The notes beneath the pieces are model-generated. The model had not been told where the DNA came from. It made no database searches and saw only the letters and a program-made list of their open reading frames with translations. From Elusimicrobiota bacterium (lineage in GTDB: Bacteria; Elusimicrobiota; UBA5214; JBBAAG01), in assembly GCA_041658405.1 (NCBI GenBank), contig JBBAAG010000006.1, positions 12,441 through 76,440 on the forward strand: a DNA stretch of 64,000 nucleotides, written 5' to 3'. Below, piece after piece: positions 43,235 through 51,946 of the stretch; position 1 is the first letter of the stretch; every line of letters starts with the position of its first letter. The position numbers and the translations under genes were made by a program.

Positions 43235-44071
43235 TTACCAATGATAACTCAAACATGGAGACAGTAATAGTGTTGTAGTAGAACCTGAGTGTACAGTTTC
43301 TTTTCCGATGAACAGTTTGGCATCCAGCCTTAAATGCATATTGTGCTTAGCCCAAAACTCAATCCCAGTACTCATAATCGGCATAGGACCCTCAACGAAT
43401 TCGTCATAACTGTATGTATAAGTAAGCCAGTAAGCATGAACTTCGTTATAATACAACCCTGCCCCAAAATATACCGAGAAATTAGTATCATAAAAAAAAT
43501 GGTATTTCACAAGCATGGGAAACGAATAATGGCGGTCATTACCGAATCCTGTGTGCCTATATATATCATCTGGAAAATAGTTGTATGAATCACTTCGTGT
43601 ATACGCACTTGAATTTAGTTCAACACCCCAGCCTTTAGGCCCTACAAACTCATAAAATATTCCAAAACCGTATACGGTAGATGAAGATAAATGAAAAACA
43701 TCTCCGCCTGCTGTTATTCCTGCTCCCCCGACTTTAAGTTTTATTCCTGTATAGACAACTATATTTCCTGGTTCTACACGCCCGGTGTAATTATGAATTA
43801 CCCTGCCAATAGATTTGTGGGCTTGTACTCTAGTGATTCGCAGTTGCCCAATTTTTGTGTTTTTATTCCAAATATCGAATACCTGTCTTTTTTCAATGTC
43901 GTCCAGCATCCCGCTGCCAACTGTTACAGTTCTCCCATCAACTTCTGTGATTTGTATCTGTTTAGTTAGACTGGTATCCAATTTTGTGGTACTAATTTCT
44001 GCTTGTGCTTTTGTGTTTATACCCACAATAAATATACTACAAAACAGTAATAAAACACATATTTTTTTCAT
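43235..44071 (-). CDS. Outer-membrane beta-barrel protein
   Basis: 278 residues. Signal peptide 1-24 (ends AQA). Residues about 35-110 form a small beta domain (QIQITEVDGRTVTVGSG, then GNIVVYTGIKLKV). From about 125 the sequence alternates as barrel strands (VYGFGIFYEFVG, YSFPMLVKYHFFY, FSVYFGAGLYYNEV) and ends in the aromatic LSPCLSYHW. It is third in the operon 45496 to 43235, 26 bp after the ice-binding gene. No family is recognised; a passive surface role is likely. Confidence 0.75.
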   Translation of the reverse strand: MKKICVLLLFCSIFIVGINTKAQAEISTTKLDTSLTKQIQITEVDGRTVTVGSGMLDDIEKRQVFDIWNKNTKIGQLRITRVQAHKSIGRVIHNYTGRVEPGNIVVYTGIKLKVGGAGITAGGDVFHLSSSTVYGFGIFYEFVGPKGWGVELNSSAYTRSDSYNYFPDDIYRHTGFGNDRHYSFPMLVKYHFFYDTNFSVYFGAGLYYNEVHAYWLTYTYSYDEFVEGPMPIMSTGIEFWAKHNMHLRLDAKLFIGKETVHSGSTTTLLLSPCLSYHW

Positions 44072-44097
44072 TCTTCTAATTCCCTCTATCCCTTGCC

Positions 44098-44976
44098 TTA
44101 CGGGGCAGGTTGTACAACCGTGTTGGAATCAAGAGTTACCGCAGTCTGCGACAATAATCTGCCGTTTATCGTTGCACCAGTATTCAGCGTAATTGCTGTT
44201 TGTGACAGTATCACCCCTTCAAAATGCGCGGTCGTATCAAGGGATACAGCACCAAAGGCCTGCCAGAAAATGTTTTTGGGTAGTGCACCGCCAGATAGTA
44301 TCACATTCTTCGCAGCGGCAATGGTTAGATCTCCCGATATCTGGAAGATCCATACATCGTTTGGCCCACCCGAGAGCGTAACATCCGTCGGGATTAAAAG
44401 ACTGGTACCCCATTTATATGTACCCGCGGGTAGTGTCATCCCGCCAATATTTCCCGCACCAATTTCGGTAAAATCAGCAGCTCGTCCTGCGGCATTGGTG
44501 TACGCAGTTTCCATATTGCTTACAGCTGTTGTCAGGTTAGCAGGGGTTGGAACCGCATAGTCGGCAGCGTATATCCTTCCAGTAACTTGAGTGGCAATTG
44601 AAAATTGATTTGAGACATCCATTGCTTCTGAAAATCCTGTGATACCGATCGCTGCGATGGGACTCACTCCGATATTACCAGTGATTGCGGAGGTTGGAAT
44701 GGTTGAAATACCTGATTTTGATAGAATCACATAATTTCCAGCTGTTCCAAGAACCACTGGTACTGGGCCTGCTCCTAAGCCGTCTCTACCCGTTCCGTCG
44801 CCTGGAGTTGTTGGGGCGACGATCTTTTCCTTGTTTTTATCTACCACTTTCTTATCCAACTCTACCACTTTTTGTTTTATTGCGCCTGTCATACCAAATC
44901 TTAAACCTGCAGCAGTTAAAACAGAACATGTAAAAATACAAATCGTAAAAACTAAAAACACTTTTTCAAATTTCAT
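44098..44976 (-). CDS. DUF3494 ice-binding-type protein
   Basis: 292 residues from ATG at 44976 (GGAGGAGAT upstream). A signal peptide (1-22) and a Lys/Gly-rich linker (about 25-65) precede the DUF3494 domain: LGTAGNYVILSKSGISTIPTSAITGNIGVSP, then GGMTLPAGTYKWGTSLLIPTDVTLSG, DVWIFQISGDLTIA and NGRLLSQTAVTLDSNTVV. This is the beta-solenoid found in microbial ice-binding/antifreeze proteins. Some members act as adhesins rather than antifreezes. It sits between two barrel-protein genes in a three-gene operon whose promoter carries the 45-bp element. Confidence 0.9.
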   Translation of the reverse strand: MKFEKVFLVFTICIFTCSVLTAAGLRFGMTGAIKQKVVELDKKVVDKNKEKIVAPTTPGDGTGRDGLGAGPVPVVLGTAGNYVILSKSGISTIPTSAITGNIGVSPIAAIGITGFSEAMDVSNQFSIATQVTGRIYAADYAVPTPANLTTAVSNMETAYTNAAGRAADFTEIGAGNIGGMTLPAGTYKWGTSLLIPTDVTLSGGPNDVWIFQISGDLTIAAAKNVILSGGALPKNIFWQAFGAVSLDTTAHFEGVILSQTAITLNTGATINGRLLSQTAVTLDSNTVVQPAP

Positions 44977-45019
44977 TTTATCTCCTCCGATAATTATCAT
45001 ATTTCATCTATTACAGCTA

Positions 45020-45496
45020 TCATTTTTTCCCAAAATAATAATTTATTCCGAAATTAACCACGTATTCCAAGTCGTTGACAGACTCTGATGAGCCTTTGTC
45101 TGTAAGTGATACAATGGCAGGGCCAAAATCTAATTGAACCGAAAAACTTTTTACAAAAAAATGCTCAATACCGGCAAAAACTTCTCCTGTTATTCCCGTT
45201 CCCTCGCTATTGTTTCCCTTAAACGAAGCATAGTCTACTTCCACACCCGCAAAAGGCAGAATTGTTTTTATAGGCCTAAAATACCAATATCCTCTAAAAC
45301 CGCCGAGAATAATGTTGTTTTCACTCTGGCTTTTCAGTTCAAGAGATATTTTATCACTTAAAAAATACCTTACCCCGACTCCCGGATAATTTAATCCTAA
45401 TCCAATATCACCTTTTACAACTTCTCCATAAACAACAGGTGCAAGAAACAATAAACTACATCCTAGAAACAAGCAAACCAACTTTTGAGTTTTCAT
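45020..45496 (-). CDS. Small outer-membrane beta-barrel-like protein, first gene of the ice-binding operon
   Basis: 158 residues. Signal peptide 1-25. Barrel-type strands (IGLGLNYPGVGVRYFL, ISLELKSQ, ILGGFRGYWYF, LPFAGVEVDYASF) end in VVNFGINYYFGKK. It resembles the 25974-26444 protein in length, strand order and PFAGVE motif. The ice-binding gene begins 43 bp downstream. Function unknown. Confidence 0.75.
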   Translation of the reverse strand: MKTQKLVCLFLGCSLLFLAPVVYGEVVKGDIGLGLNYPGVGVRYFLSDKISLELKSQSENNIILGGFRGYWYFRPIKTILPFAGVEVDYASFKGNNSEGTGITGEVFAGIEHFFVKSFSVQLDFGPAIVSLTDKGSSESVNDLEYVVNFGINYYFGKK

Positions 45497-45551
45497 CTAA
45501 ATAACTTCCTTTACTTTCCTTTGTTTTTAAAACTTCATTCTGCTAAATATA

Positions 45552-45623
45552 ATGATACTTAAAGCAAAAATATAGATGAATCGGCTGGTTCTGCTTTTGT
45601 CTGACTTATTTCTGCTTATTCAG
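45552..45623 (-). promoter_or_regulatory. 45-bp conserved element (copy 1) plus -10, upstream of the ice-binding operon
   Basis: Minus strand: element 45623-45579 with AAGCAGAA repeated at 21-bp phase and GCCGATT at its end. Exactly 21 bp later comes TATCAT (45557-45552). The start codon lies about 50 bp from the predicted start point. Copies 2 and 3 are at 56081-56152 and 52906-52977. Confidence 0.65.
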
Positions 45624-45633
45624 CTGTATTTGA

Positions 45634-45639
45634 TATAAT
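45634..45639 (+). promoter_or_regulatory. -10 box giving a leaderless FG-GAP mRNA
   Basis: Perfect TATAAT ends 6 bp before the ATG at 45646 and no ribosome site is present. The -35 region overlaps element copy 1, which reads in the other direction. Confidence 0.55.
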
Positions 45640-45645
45640 ACAACT

Positions 45646-47697
45646 ATGAAAGATATTACACAGAATGACAATTATCCGAAATTTGGATTACCAATACCGC
45701 AACCGTTGTTAAGCAATTACGGGCCAATAATGTTTGGCGGCTGCGGCGCAAAGTTTCGTGTAGTACATTGGCGCAAGAACGGTAAACGCGGTATAATTTG
45801 TGGCGGTGTTGGCGGTGCAACAAATCCAATACGGTACTATGAGGAACGACCTAACTCTCGGAGCGAACTACAGTTTGTTTACATTAAAACATTAGCACCG
45901 TACAACCCTGACTACATAACTTACCCGACAGTGATAGACTGGAGTGGTAACGGTACACGCGATATAATATTTAATACACGTAATACTATGCTATATCTCA
46001 GCCGCTCGACAAACAATGACGAACTGCCTGATTATGCTCAACCGGAACCGGTTAAAGATATTGACGGCATACCTTTTTCTTTTGAATACCACCATCCTGA
46101 TCACGAGATTGATACCCTTAACGGTTATACTGATGAACGGTACCACAATTATTTATGTACTGAAGTGTTTGATTGGTATGGAGATGGAGGCCGTGATTTG
46201 TTGGTTGGTGACGAAACCGGCGTGATTTGGCTGTTGGAAGATGTTTCACAGGATAGAGGCGAACCAAAATACCATAGTGAACATTATACGAAACGTTCAC
46301 GACGTGATGACCCAACCTCGCCGTCGTACAAAAAATCGCGGTTTGAAGAAACAACCGGGCAGGTGTTTGCAAAACCAACCCGGATGCTGACAGACATTGA
46401 CGGCAAAACTATTCGTGTCGGCCATGGTTGCTGGGGCAACGCGAAGTTAGCCGGGTTTTGTGCGAAACCGAGTATAGTTGATTGGGATAGAGACGGCAAC
46501 CCTGACCTGTTGATACCCTGTGGTGACCGGAAAGATTCGGAGATAGTGTTTTATCGTAATGTAGGCAAATCAAAAGACGGGTCACCGTTATTGAAATATG
46601 AAGGACAAATCTGTGATTACCAGGGTAACAAACTTGGATTACCGCGGCACGATTTTATTGTTGTTACTGACTGGTTTGGGAACGGCAGAAACGATATGTT
46701 GCTTGGTGATAGAGGACATATAAAGGTTTATAAAAACATTTCAGATGATGCACGGAACCCCACTCTAAAATTTGAAAGTTACCTTTGCCAGGAAAACGTG
46801 CAGATGGCAATTAACATGAAACTACACATTTGCGATTATAATAACGACGGTAAAAATGATATCGTTGAAGGCGGGACTGATGGAATGGTAAGGGTACGGT
46901 TTAATGTTGGTACAACAACCACCCCGTTATTCTCAGCAGACCCGGTTTTCTTAACTGATGATAAAGGCAACAAAATCCGTGTTTTTGGCGAGACTGACCC
47001 TACTGCGGTTGAGGAGTACGGTGACTCATCACCGTTGGTAACCGACTGGGACAATGACGGCATACCTGACCTGCTGTTAGGCAGTGATACGGGCCATATA
47101 TATTTCTATAAAGGAATGTTAGATAAAAGCCAAAAATATCCCACCAAATTTGTTGATAAAGGCAAACTTTGTGATGGGACCGGAAAAATAATTAAAGTTC
47201 ATAACCGCACGGACATTTGTTTACTAGACATTGACGGTGACGGTACTGACGAACTGTTAATCAGCGGGGTAACGTACCAGCTAGGACACAAAACTGATAC
47301 TGATATTGGCGGCGATGTAGTGTACTTCAAAATTGTTGGGCGTAATAGTGACGGTGTACCGATACTATCCGAACGTCAACCGTTCATCGTTGACGGTAAA
47401 CCCATTAAAATCATGCCAAACCAGAATACACGTATAAAACCCGGCGATTTTAACCACGACGGCAAAATCGAGCTTTTTTTCTGGTGCAACTCGATGGGTA
47501 ACAACATAATCCGGTACCGTAATGGTAAAACAGGTTCGCGTGAATGGTATTTTGCGGAAACTATTGCCGGCGGGTTCGGCCTCGGAGTACCCGGTGATAT
47601 AGATAATGATGGGTGGGTAGAATTTGTCTATGGCGGCGGTGAGTCTGGTCGCGGGGTGTACTACTCAAACTTCTGGAAAGATAAGGATGTAAGTTAA
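45646..47697 (+). CDS. FG-GAP/VCBS-repeat beta-propeller protein, no signal peptide
   Basis: 683 residues starting MKDITQNDNYPKFGLPIPQP. At least seven FG-GAP/VCBS-type units with calcium-binding-like loops: DWSGNGTRDI, DWYGDGGRDL, DWDRDGNPDL, DYNNDGKNDI, DWDNDGIPDL, DIDGDGTDEL and DFNHDGKIEL. The same fold is used by rhamnogalacturonan lyases of PL11, but no catalytic signature is recognised here. Export is not evident, which is unusual for FG-GAP proteins. The ORF is intact and expressed from its own promoter. Possible roles are an intracellular polysaccharide lyase or a scaffold; I cannot decide. Confidence 0.8.
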   Translation: MKDITQNDNYPKFGLPIPQPLLSNYGPIMFGGCGAKFRVVHWRKNGKRGIICGGVGGATNPIRYYEERPNSRSELQFVYIKTLAPYNPDYITYPTVIDWSGNGTRDIIFNTRNTMLYLSRSTNNDELPDYAQPEPVKDIDGIPFSFEYHHPDHEIDTLNGYTDERYHNYLCTEVFDWYGDGGRDLLVGDETGVIWLLEDVSQDRGEPKYHSEHYTKRSRRDDPTSPSYKKSRFEETTGQVFAKPTRMLTDIDGKTIRVGHGCWGNAKLAGFCAKPSIVDWDRDGNPDLLIPCGDRKDSEIVFYRNVGKSKDGSPLLKYEGQICDYQGNKLGLPRHDFIVVTDWFGNGRNDMLLGDRGHIKVYKNISDDARNPTLKFESYLCQENVQMAINMKLHICDYNNDGKNDIVEGGTDGMVRVRFNVGTTTTPLFSADPVFLTDDKGNKIRVFGETDPTAVEEYGDSSPLVTDWDNDGIPDLLLGSDTGHIYFYKGMLDKSQKYPTKFVDKGKLCDGTGKIIKVHNRTDICLLDIDGDGTDELLISGVTYQLGHKTDTDIGGDVVYFKIVGRNSDGVPILSERQPFIVDGKPIKIMPNQNTRIKPGDFNHDGKIELFFWCNSMGNNIIRYRNGKTGSREWYFAETIAGGFGLGVPGDIDNDGWVEFVYGGGESGRGVYYSNFWKDKDVS

Positions 47698-47725
47698 CCC
47701 AATACCGCGTTCAATTTTCAATATC

Positions 47726-48220
47726 TTAATTATTTTTTATGGCTTTCTGTTGGGGTAAATAGAGAAATAGAAGAATAACAGCGCTTATTAATATCATAGC
47801 TCCAAAAAAATGTATAGATTCTGATATTAACTGACAGCGTGACAATAATCCTGCTTTTGAAAGTAACCAGTTCCAATCGTGGATATCTCCGCCTACCAAA
47901 GGAAGTACTTGAGCCTGCGCATCTCCCAAATACCATGCTATATTCATTACATTTTCTCCGAACCATATTCCGCAAATCGCAGCTTCATATTTCTGTCCAC
48001 GGCTTACAAATCTTAAGCAAAAGACAGTTGGGAAAAATAATTGCCCTAAAGTACCACCTAAAAACCTAATGGTATCTCCGAAAAAAATGAAGATATAATG
48101 CCCAGCTTCATGAAAAATTAGATTCACTCCATCGATGAAGTTATATTGGTAGAAGAATATCAACCAAATAACATATGGGACAACGCAAATAGAAAAGATT
48201 TTTTTTATACCAAAATTCAT
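47726..48220 (-). CDS. Membrane protein with HEAGH metallopeptidase-like motif
   Basis: 164 residues with about four hydrophobic segments. FHEAGHYIFIFFGDTIRFLGGTLGQLFFP holds an HExxH zinc motif, and LPLVGGDIHDWNWLLSKAGLL is a second conserved block with possible third metal ligand. I recognise the pattern as an uncharacterised membrane family, possibly related in fold to M50 peptidases. Catalysis is inferred, not shown. TATAAT lies about 40 bp upstream. The downstream 179 bp up to the ABC gene contain no gene. Confidence 0.75.
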   Translation of the reverse strand: MNFGIKKIFSICVVPYVIWLIFFYQYNFIDGVNLIFHEAGHYIFIFFGDTIRFLGGTLGQLFFPTVFCLRFVSRGQKYEAAICGIWFGENVMNIAWYLGDAQAQVLPLVGGDIHDWNWLLSKAGLLSRCQLISESIHFFGAMILISAVILLFLYLPQQKAIKNN

Positions 48221-48399
48221 TTGTATTATTTCACTATACCGCTCCTATATAAGATTATAACAGAAATTGGTAAAATAACGCCTTGGGAAAACGTGTCACA
48301 CGGCTTGTAATTAAACTTTCAAAGTAATGTTAATAAACATTGACACTTCAATCTCTGAAGAAAAAATATCAGTACGTAACGAAATAATTGATCCTGTTA

Positions 48400-49089
48400 T
48401 CAGAGCGTTATTGTCCCGTCTCTCATATTGACAATCCTGCCCGCCGATTCTGCGAGTTGAGTATTATGAGTGACCATAATTATTGTCAGGCCTTCATTTT
48501 TGTTTAATCTTTTTAAAAGATCGCCAATTTCCCCGCTTCTTTTGGTATCAAGATTCCCGGTGGGCTCATCTGCAAATAATATACGGGGTTTATTTATAAT
48601 CGCACGGGCAATCGCAACCCTCTGCATTTCACCGCCGGACAGCTGTGAAGGGAGATGGTTAATCCTGTCTCCAAGGCCCAGCATCTCAAGAATTTTCATT
48701 ACATCATCCTTGGATACAGTTTTTTTGGAGAAGGTTAGCGGAAGAATTGTGCTCTCGTACACTGTAAGAGTTGGTATTAAATAAAAACTCTGGAAAATAT
48801 AACCAAAATATTCTCTTCTTATCTTTGTGAAAGCCGTTTCTGATAATACTTTATCTTTCGAAAAAACAGTATTTCCTGCGATAGTTAATCGTCCTGAACT
48901 CGGGTTATCAAGGCATCCCAGTATATTAATAAGTGTTGTCTTGCCCGAACCTGAGGGGCCTAAGAATGAAATAAAATCGCCGGTTTGGACCTTAAGCGAG
49001 ACAGTATTCAACGCAAGGATATCCTCACTCCCGCGTGTATATTTTTTTGTAATATTTTCAGCATCAATAATGATATTATTTTCTATCAT
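48400..49089 (-). CDS. ABC transporter ATP-binding protein (MacB/LolD type)
   Basis: 229 residues. Walker A GPSGSGKT, Q-loop FQSFYLIPTLTVYES, signature LSGGEMQRVAIARA, Walker B RILFADEPTGNLD, H-loop MVTHN. This is the short ATPase of MacB/LolD/FtsE-type systems. Two bases separate it from the permease gene, so it is the last gene of the six-gene operon. Confidence 0.93.
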   Translation of the reverse strand: MIENNIIIDAENITKKYTRGSEDILALNTVSLKVQTGDFISFLGPSGSGKTTLINILGCLDNPSSGRLTIAGNTVFSKDKVLSETAFTKIRREYFGYIFQSFYLIPTLTVYESTILPLTFSKKTVSKDDVMKILEMLGLGDRINHLPSQLSGGEMQRVAIARAIINKPRILFADEPTGNLDTKRSGEIGDLLKRLNKNEGLTIIMVTHNTQLAESAGRIVNMRDGTITL

Positions 49090-49091
49090 AA

Positions 49092-50282
49092 CTATACACC
49101 CTCCGATTTTATAGCTTCAATAGGCCTTATACTTGCTGCTTTCCACGCGGGATATAAACCGCTGAGTAGTCCTACCACCACCACAACAAGTATTCCGGCA
49201 AGGACTAGCCTGCCATCTATTAAAATAAGTTCACCTGTGGGTGTATAAGGTAATATACGTCTTATCAGTAGATCCGTAAGTTTTGACAGCCCGAGAGCCA
49301 TTAGGTTTCCTAATATACCGCCCGCAAAACAAAGAATCGTTGTTTCAAACATGACAAGTTTGAATATATCGGCAGGCATTGCACCGATACTTTTTAGAAT
49401 TCCTATCTCCTGGAAACGTTCAAAAACAGACATAAGTATTGTATTAATTACGCCTATCATTGCGATGAGTATGGCAATAATTGCAATAGAAAAAACCATG
49501 ATCTTTGCCGTTCCGATAAGGCTTATAATAGTCTCTTTTACCTGAGCAAGAGACACGACCTGGACATCGGGCAGGTTATAGAGTTGTTCTTCAAGTTTGT
49601 CCATATCAGCTTTTTTCGTTGCTTTAATACCGATACCGGTAAGACGCCCGGTCATCCCAAATGTTTTCTGCAGGACCCTTATCGGCACAAATATGGTTCC
49701 ATCATCCTGGGTTCCGGTTCTTTTTAGTATACCTGTTACCTTGAGTTCCACGTTTTTTTCCGGGATAAGAATCATATCTCCGAGCTCCCTTTGTTCAAGT
49801 TCTGCTGCTTCATATCCCATAACAACCTCATAGGCATCCGGGTTGTTGAACCATGTTCCGGTCGAGAATTTTAAATATGATTTCATTGCAGGAAATGTTT
49901 CAGGATCAATCCCGAGATATGATGTTATCCCGCCGCTTTCCCCTTTGTTCGGGTCAAACACAGCCTGCATCAGCATCGGTGTTGTCTTCTCAATTTCTTT
50001 ATATTTTGTTAATTCCCTTAAAATATTTTCTTCCATGTACCGCAGCCCGGTCCCGCCTTTCAGCATCAATGTTGCAGCTTCATACGGGCATCCTTTTGCA
50101 GTTACAAGTAAATTGAAGCCCATATTATCAATATCCTTATTAAGCGCTCTCTCGTACCCTTTATTGAATCCGAGCAGGCTTACTAAAACCCAGGTTGAGA
50201 GCGATATACCAATAATTGTTAAAACCGTTCTAGTTTTTTTCCTTAACAGGTTCTTATAAGCGACCTGATATATTTTTAGCAT
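49092..50282 (-). CDS. ABC transporter permease (FtsX/MacB_PCD type)
   Basis: 396 residues: one N-terminal helix (KTRTVLTIIGISLSTWVLVSLLGF), a large periplasmic MacB-type domain (about 40-265) and three C-terminal helices, with FERFQEIGILKSIGAMPADIF as coupling loop. Type VII ABC proteins are mechanotransmitters that act on periplasmic substrates or lipoproteins rather than cross-membrane transporters. Its partners in the operon are an FMN-binding-like protein, a barrel protein and a lipoprotein, so it may serve that set. Confidence 0.9.
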   Translation of the reverse strand: MLKIYQVAYKNLLRKKTRTVLTIIGISLSTWVLVSLLGFNKGYERALNKDIDNMGFNLLVTAKGCPYEAATLMLKGGTGLRYMEENILRELTKYKEIEKTTPMLMQAVFDPNKGESGGITSYLGIDPETFPAMKSYLKFSTGTWFNNPDAYEVVMGYEAAELEQRELGDMILIPEKNVELKVTGILKRTGTQDDGTIFVPIRVLQKTFGMTGRLTGIGIKATKKADMDKLEEQLYNLPDVQVVSLAQVKETIISLIGTAKIMVFSIAIIAILIAMIGVINTILMSVFERFQEIGILKSIGAMPADIFKLVMFETTILCFAGGILGNLMALGLSKLTDLLIRRILPYTPTGELILIDGRLVLAGILVVVVVGLLSGLYPAWKAASIRPIEAIKSEGV

Positions 50283-50285
50283 ATT

Positions 50286-50927
50286 TCAGTTACCTTTCTT
50301 GAATAATGGAAGATGTTTGTTGCTATATATAAATACATCCATAAGGATAAGATTTTTTTTAACGGCTCTTAACACAGCTTTAAAATCCTTTACTGATTGC
50401 GGATCAGGATTATTGATTATAACCATAGAATCCGGTATATTGAACGTGCCGGATGAAACATCGTAACTATAAAATTCTTTCAAAGAAAGGTTTATAAATT
50501 GCCCGCCAAATGAACTATCCCTGAATTTTGAAGCATACTTTGCTGTTAATTTTTGAATATAAAAATTCTTGATTACGCTTTTAAGGTCAAGAGCCAGAAA
50601 TACCTGTATACCCCCGTATACGCCTTTTTGGTTTATACCGTGTATATACCCTATAGTCACTGTTCCTTTAGAGATCTCATAAATTGTATAGGGTACATCT
50701 ATTTTTTCATATATGCCGTTAAACTTATCGCCAAGCCTTTCTTCTATCTCCTTAAAAAGTTCATTCCCGCCTTTTTTGTCAATGGAAACATACTTGGTTT
50801 TATATCCTGTTGACCCGGGAAATAGTCTTTTAACATCCCTGTCAGGGTCGTTTAAATCACAACCCACCGCGGCAAAAATATTAGTAGCACTTAAAAGTAA
50901 AATCAGGCATAATACGATAGTTCTCAT
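50286..50927 (-). CDS. Secreted FMN-binding-domain-like protein
   Basis: 213 residues with signal peptide (1-19). DRDVKRLFPGSTGYKTKY, GTVTIGYIHGINQKGVYGGIQVFLALD and a later FGGQFINLSLKEF recall the periplasmic FMN-binding domain of NosR/RnfG-type proteins, although no clear flavinylation Ser/Thr motif is seen. It starts 3 bases before the permease in the operon. A redox or cofactor role is possible. Assignment is tentative. Confidence 0.6.
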   Translation of the reverse strand: MRTIVLCLILLLSATNIFAAVGCDLNDPDRDVKRLFPGSTGYKTKYVSIDKKGGNELFKEIEERLGDKFNGIYEKIDVPYTIYEISKGTVTIGYIHGINQKGVYGGIQVFLALDLKSVIKNFYIQKLTAKYASKFRDSSFGGQFINLSLKEFYSYDVSSGTFNIPDSMVIINNPDPQSVKDFKAVLRAVKKNLILMDVFIYSNKHLPLFKKGN

Positions 50928-50953
50928 TTATCCTATCCTCCCATAAAAAAGTA

Positions 50954-51946
50954 TCAGATTATTTTGTATAAATATAACTGGCAAATGATTTTTCCATCTC
51001 CTGTTGCCTGGCTATAATTATACATGCTCCTTAGTGTCAGGTATTCATTAATAATGAACGTAACTGCGGTATAAAACTTAAAAAATTCATTTTGTCCCGC
51101 GGTTTTTTCTAATACAGGCTGAAACTCAATTTTTAACCTGTTCTCATCAAAAAAATTTATGCCGTATCTGAAAAGAAAACCGTGGACATAATCATTCTGC
51201 ATATCTCCAATAACGGATTCTAGCCTGAATTCATGGTTATTAACGAAATATGAACAATCAATGCCCGTCAGAACGGTCCTGGACAATCCGGGGTTCATTC
51301 TGTGATAACCCATAAAATCAGCTGTGTTCCCGAAACCAATACTTAACCCGATATTAAAATTATCTCTTTCAATAACCCCGTATGCTGTACGCAAATTAAT
51401 AAGGTAATTTCCTTCAGATATAAACGGCATACCCGAACCTGAAGTTAAGGACAGGTTAATATCGCCGTTGTTGTAAACCTTGTATAACCCTGCTCCCCAG
51501 TCTCTGTCATAACCGAATCCTTCCATTGAAAGGTTCTGAAGCAGATGCGCATGTGTGTCAAGATATGAAGACAATCCAAAAGCCGGCCTGCTGTGGCCGA
51601 ACCATATATCTGCAAACCCAAGTTTTCCTCTGATGTAAGCATTATATACCTGTGTTTCAAAATTGTTTTGAAACATATTATTCCATGCAATTCTTCCCTG
51701 GAGTGCCAGTATTATACGGTCACCGTAATCCGAAGAAAAACGGTGAAGATAATCAAATCCCAAAGAAGGCTTCTGCATCGGGTGATTGTATGAAAATGAA
51801 TAATATTCAAGCTCAGCTTTTGTTGACGAATATCCCAGAACAAACTGTGATTCCAGAAAAAACAGCGAATCTGATGCTTCTACCGGCTGGACTGATAAAA
51901 GTATTGTGAATACTATTACTATTAGATTTATCAACTTAACCAACAT
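50954..51946 (-). CDS. Outer-membrane porin-like barrel
   Basis: 330 residues from ATG at 51946, which overlaps the lipoprotein stop by 11 bp; an earlier in-frame ATG (51976) would overlap more. Signal peptide ends around VEAS. Strand-like repeats (FVLGYSSTKAELEYYSF, LRTAYGVIERDNFNIGLSIGFG, LKIEFQPVLEKT) run to the end (KIICQLYLYKII). About 16 strands would fit. No family recognised. It lies between the lipoprotein and FMN-binding-like genes. Confidence 0.75.
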   Translation of the reverse strand: MLVKLINLIVIVFTILLSVQPVEASDSLFFLESQFVLGYSSTKAELEYYSFSYNHPMQKPSLGFDYLHRFSSDYGDRIILALQGRIAWNNMFQNNFETQVYNAYIRGKLGFADIWFGHSRPAFGLSSYLDTHAHLLQNLSMEGFGYDRDWGAGLYKVYNNGDINLSLTSGSGMPFISEGNYLINLRTAYGVIERDNFNIGLSIGFGNTADFMGYHRMNPGLSRTVLTGIDCSYFVNNHEFRLESVIGDMQNDYVHGFLFRYGINFFDENRLKIEFQPVLEKTAGQNEFFKFYTAVTFIINEYLTLRSMYNYSQATGDGKIICQLYLYKII

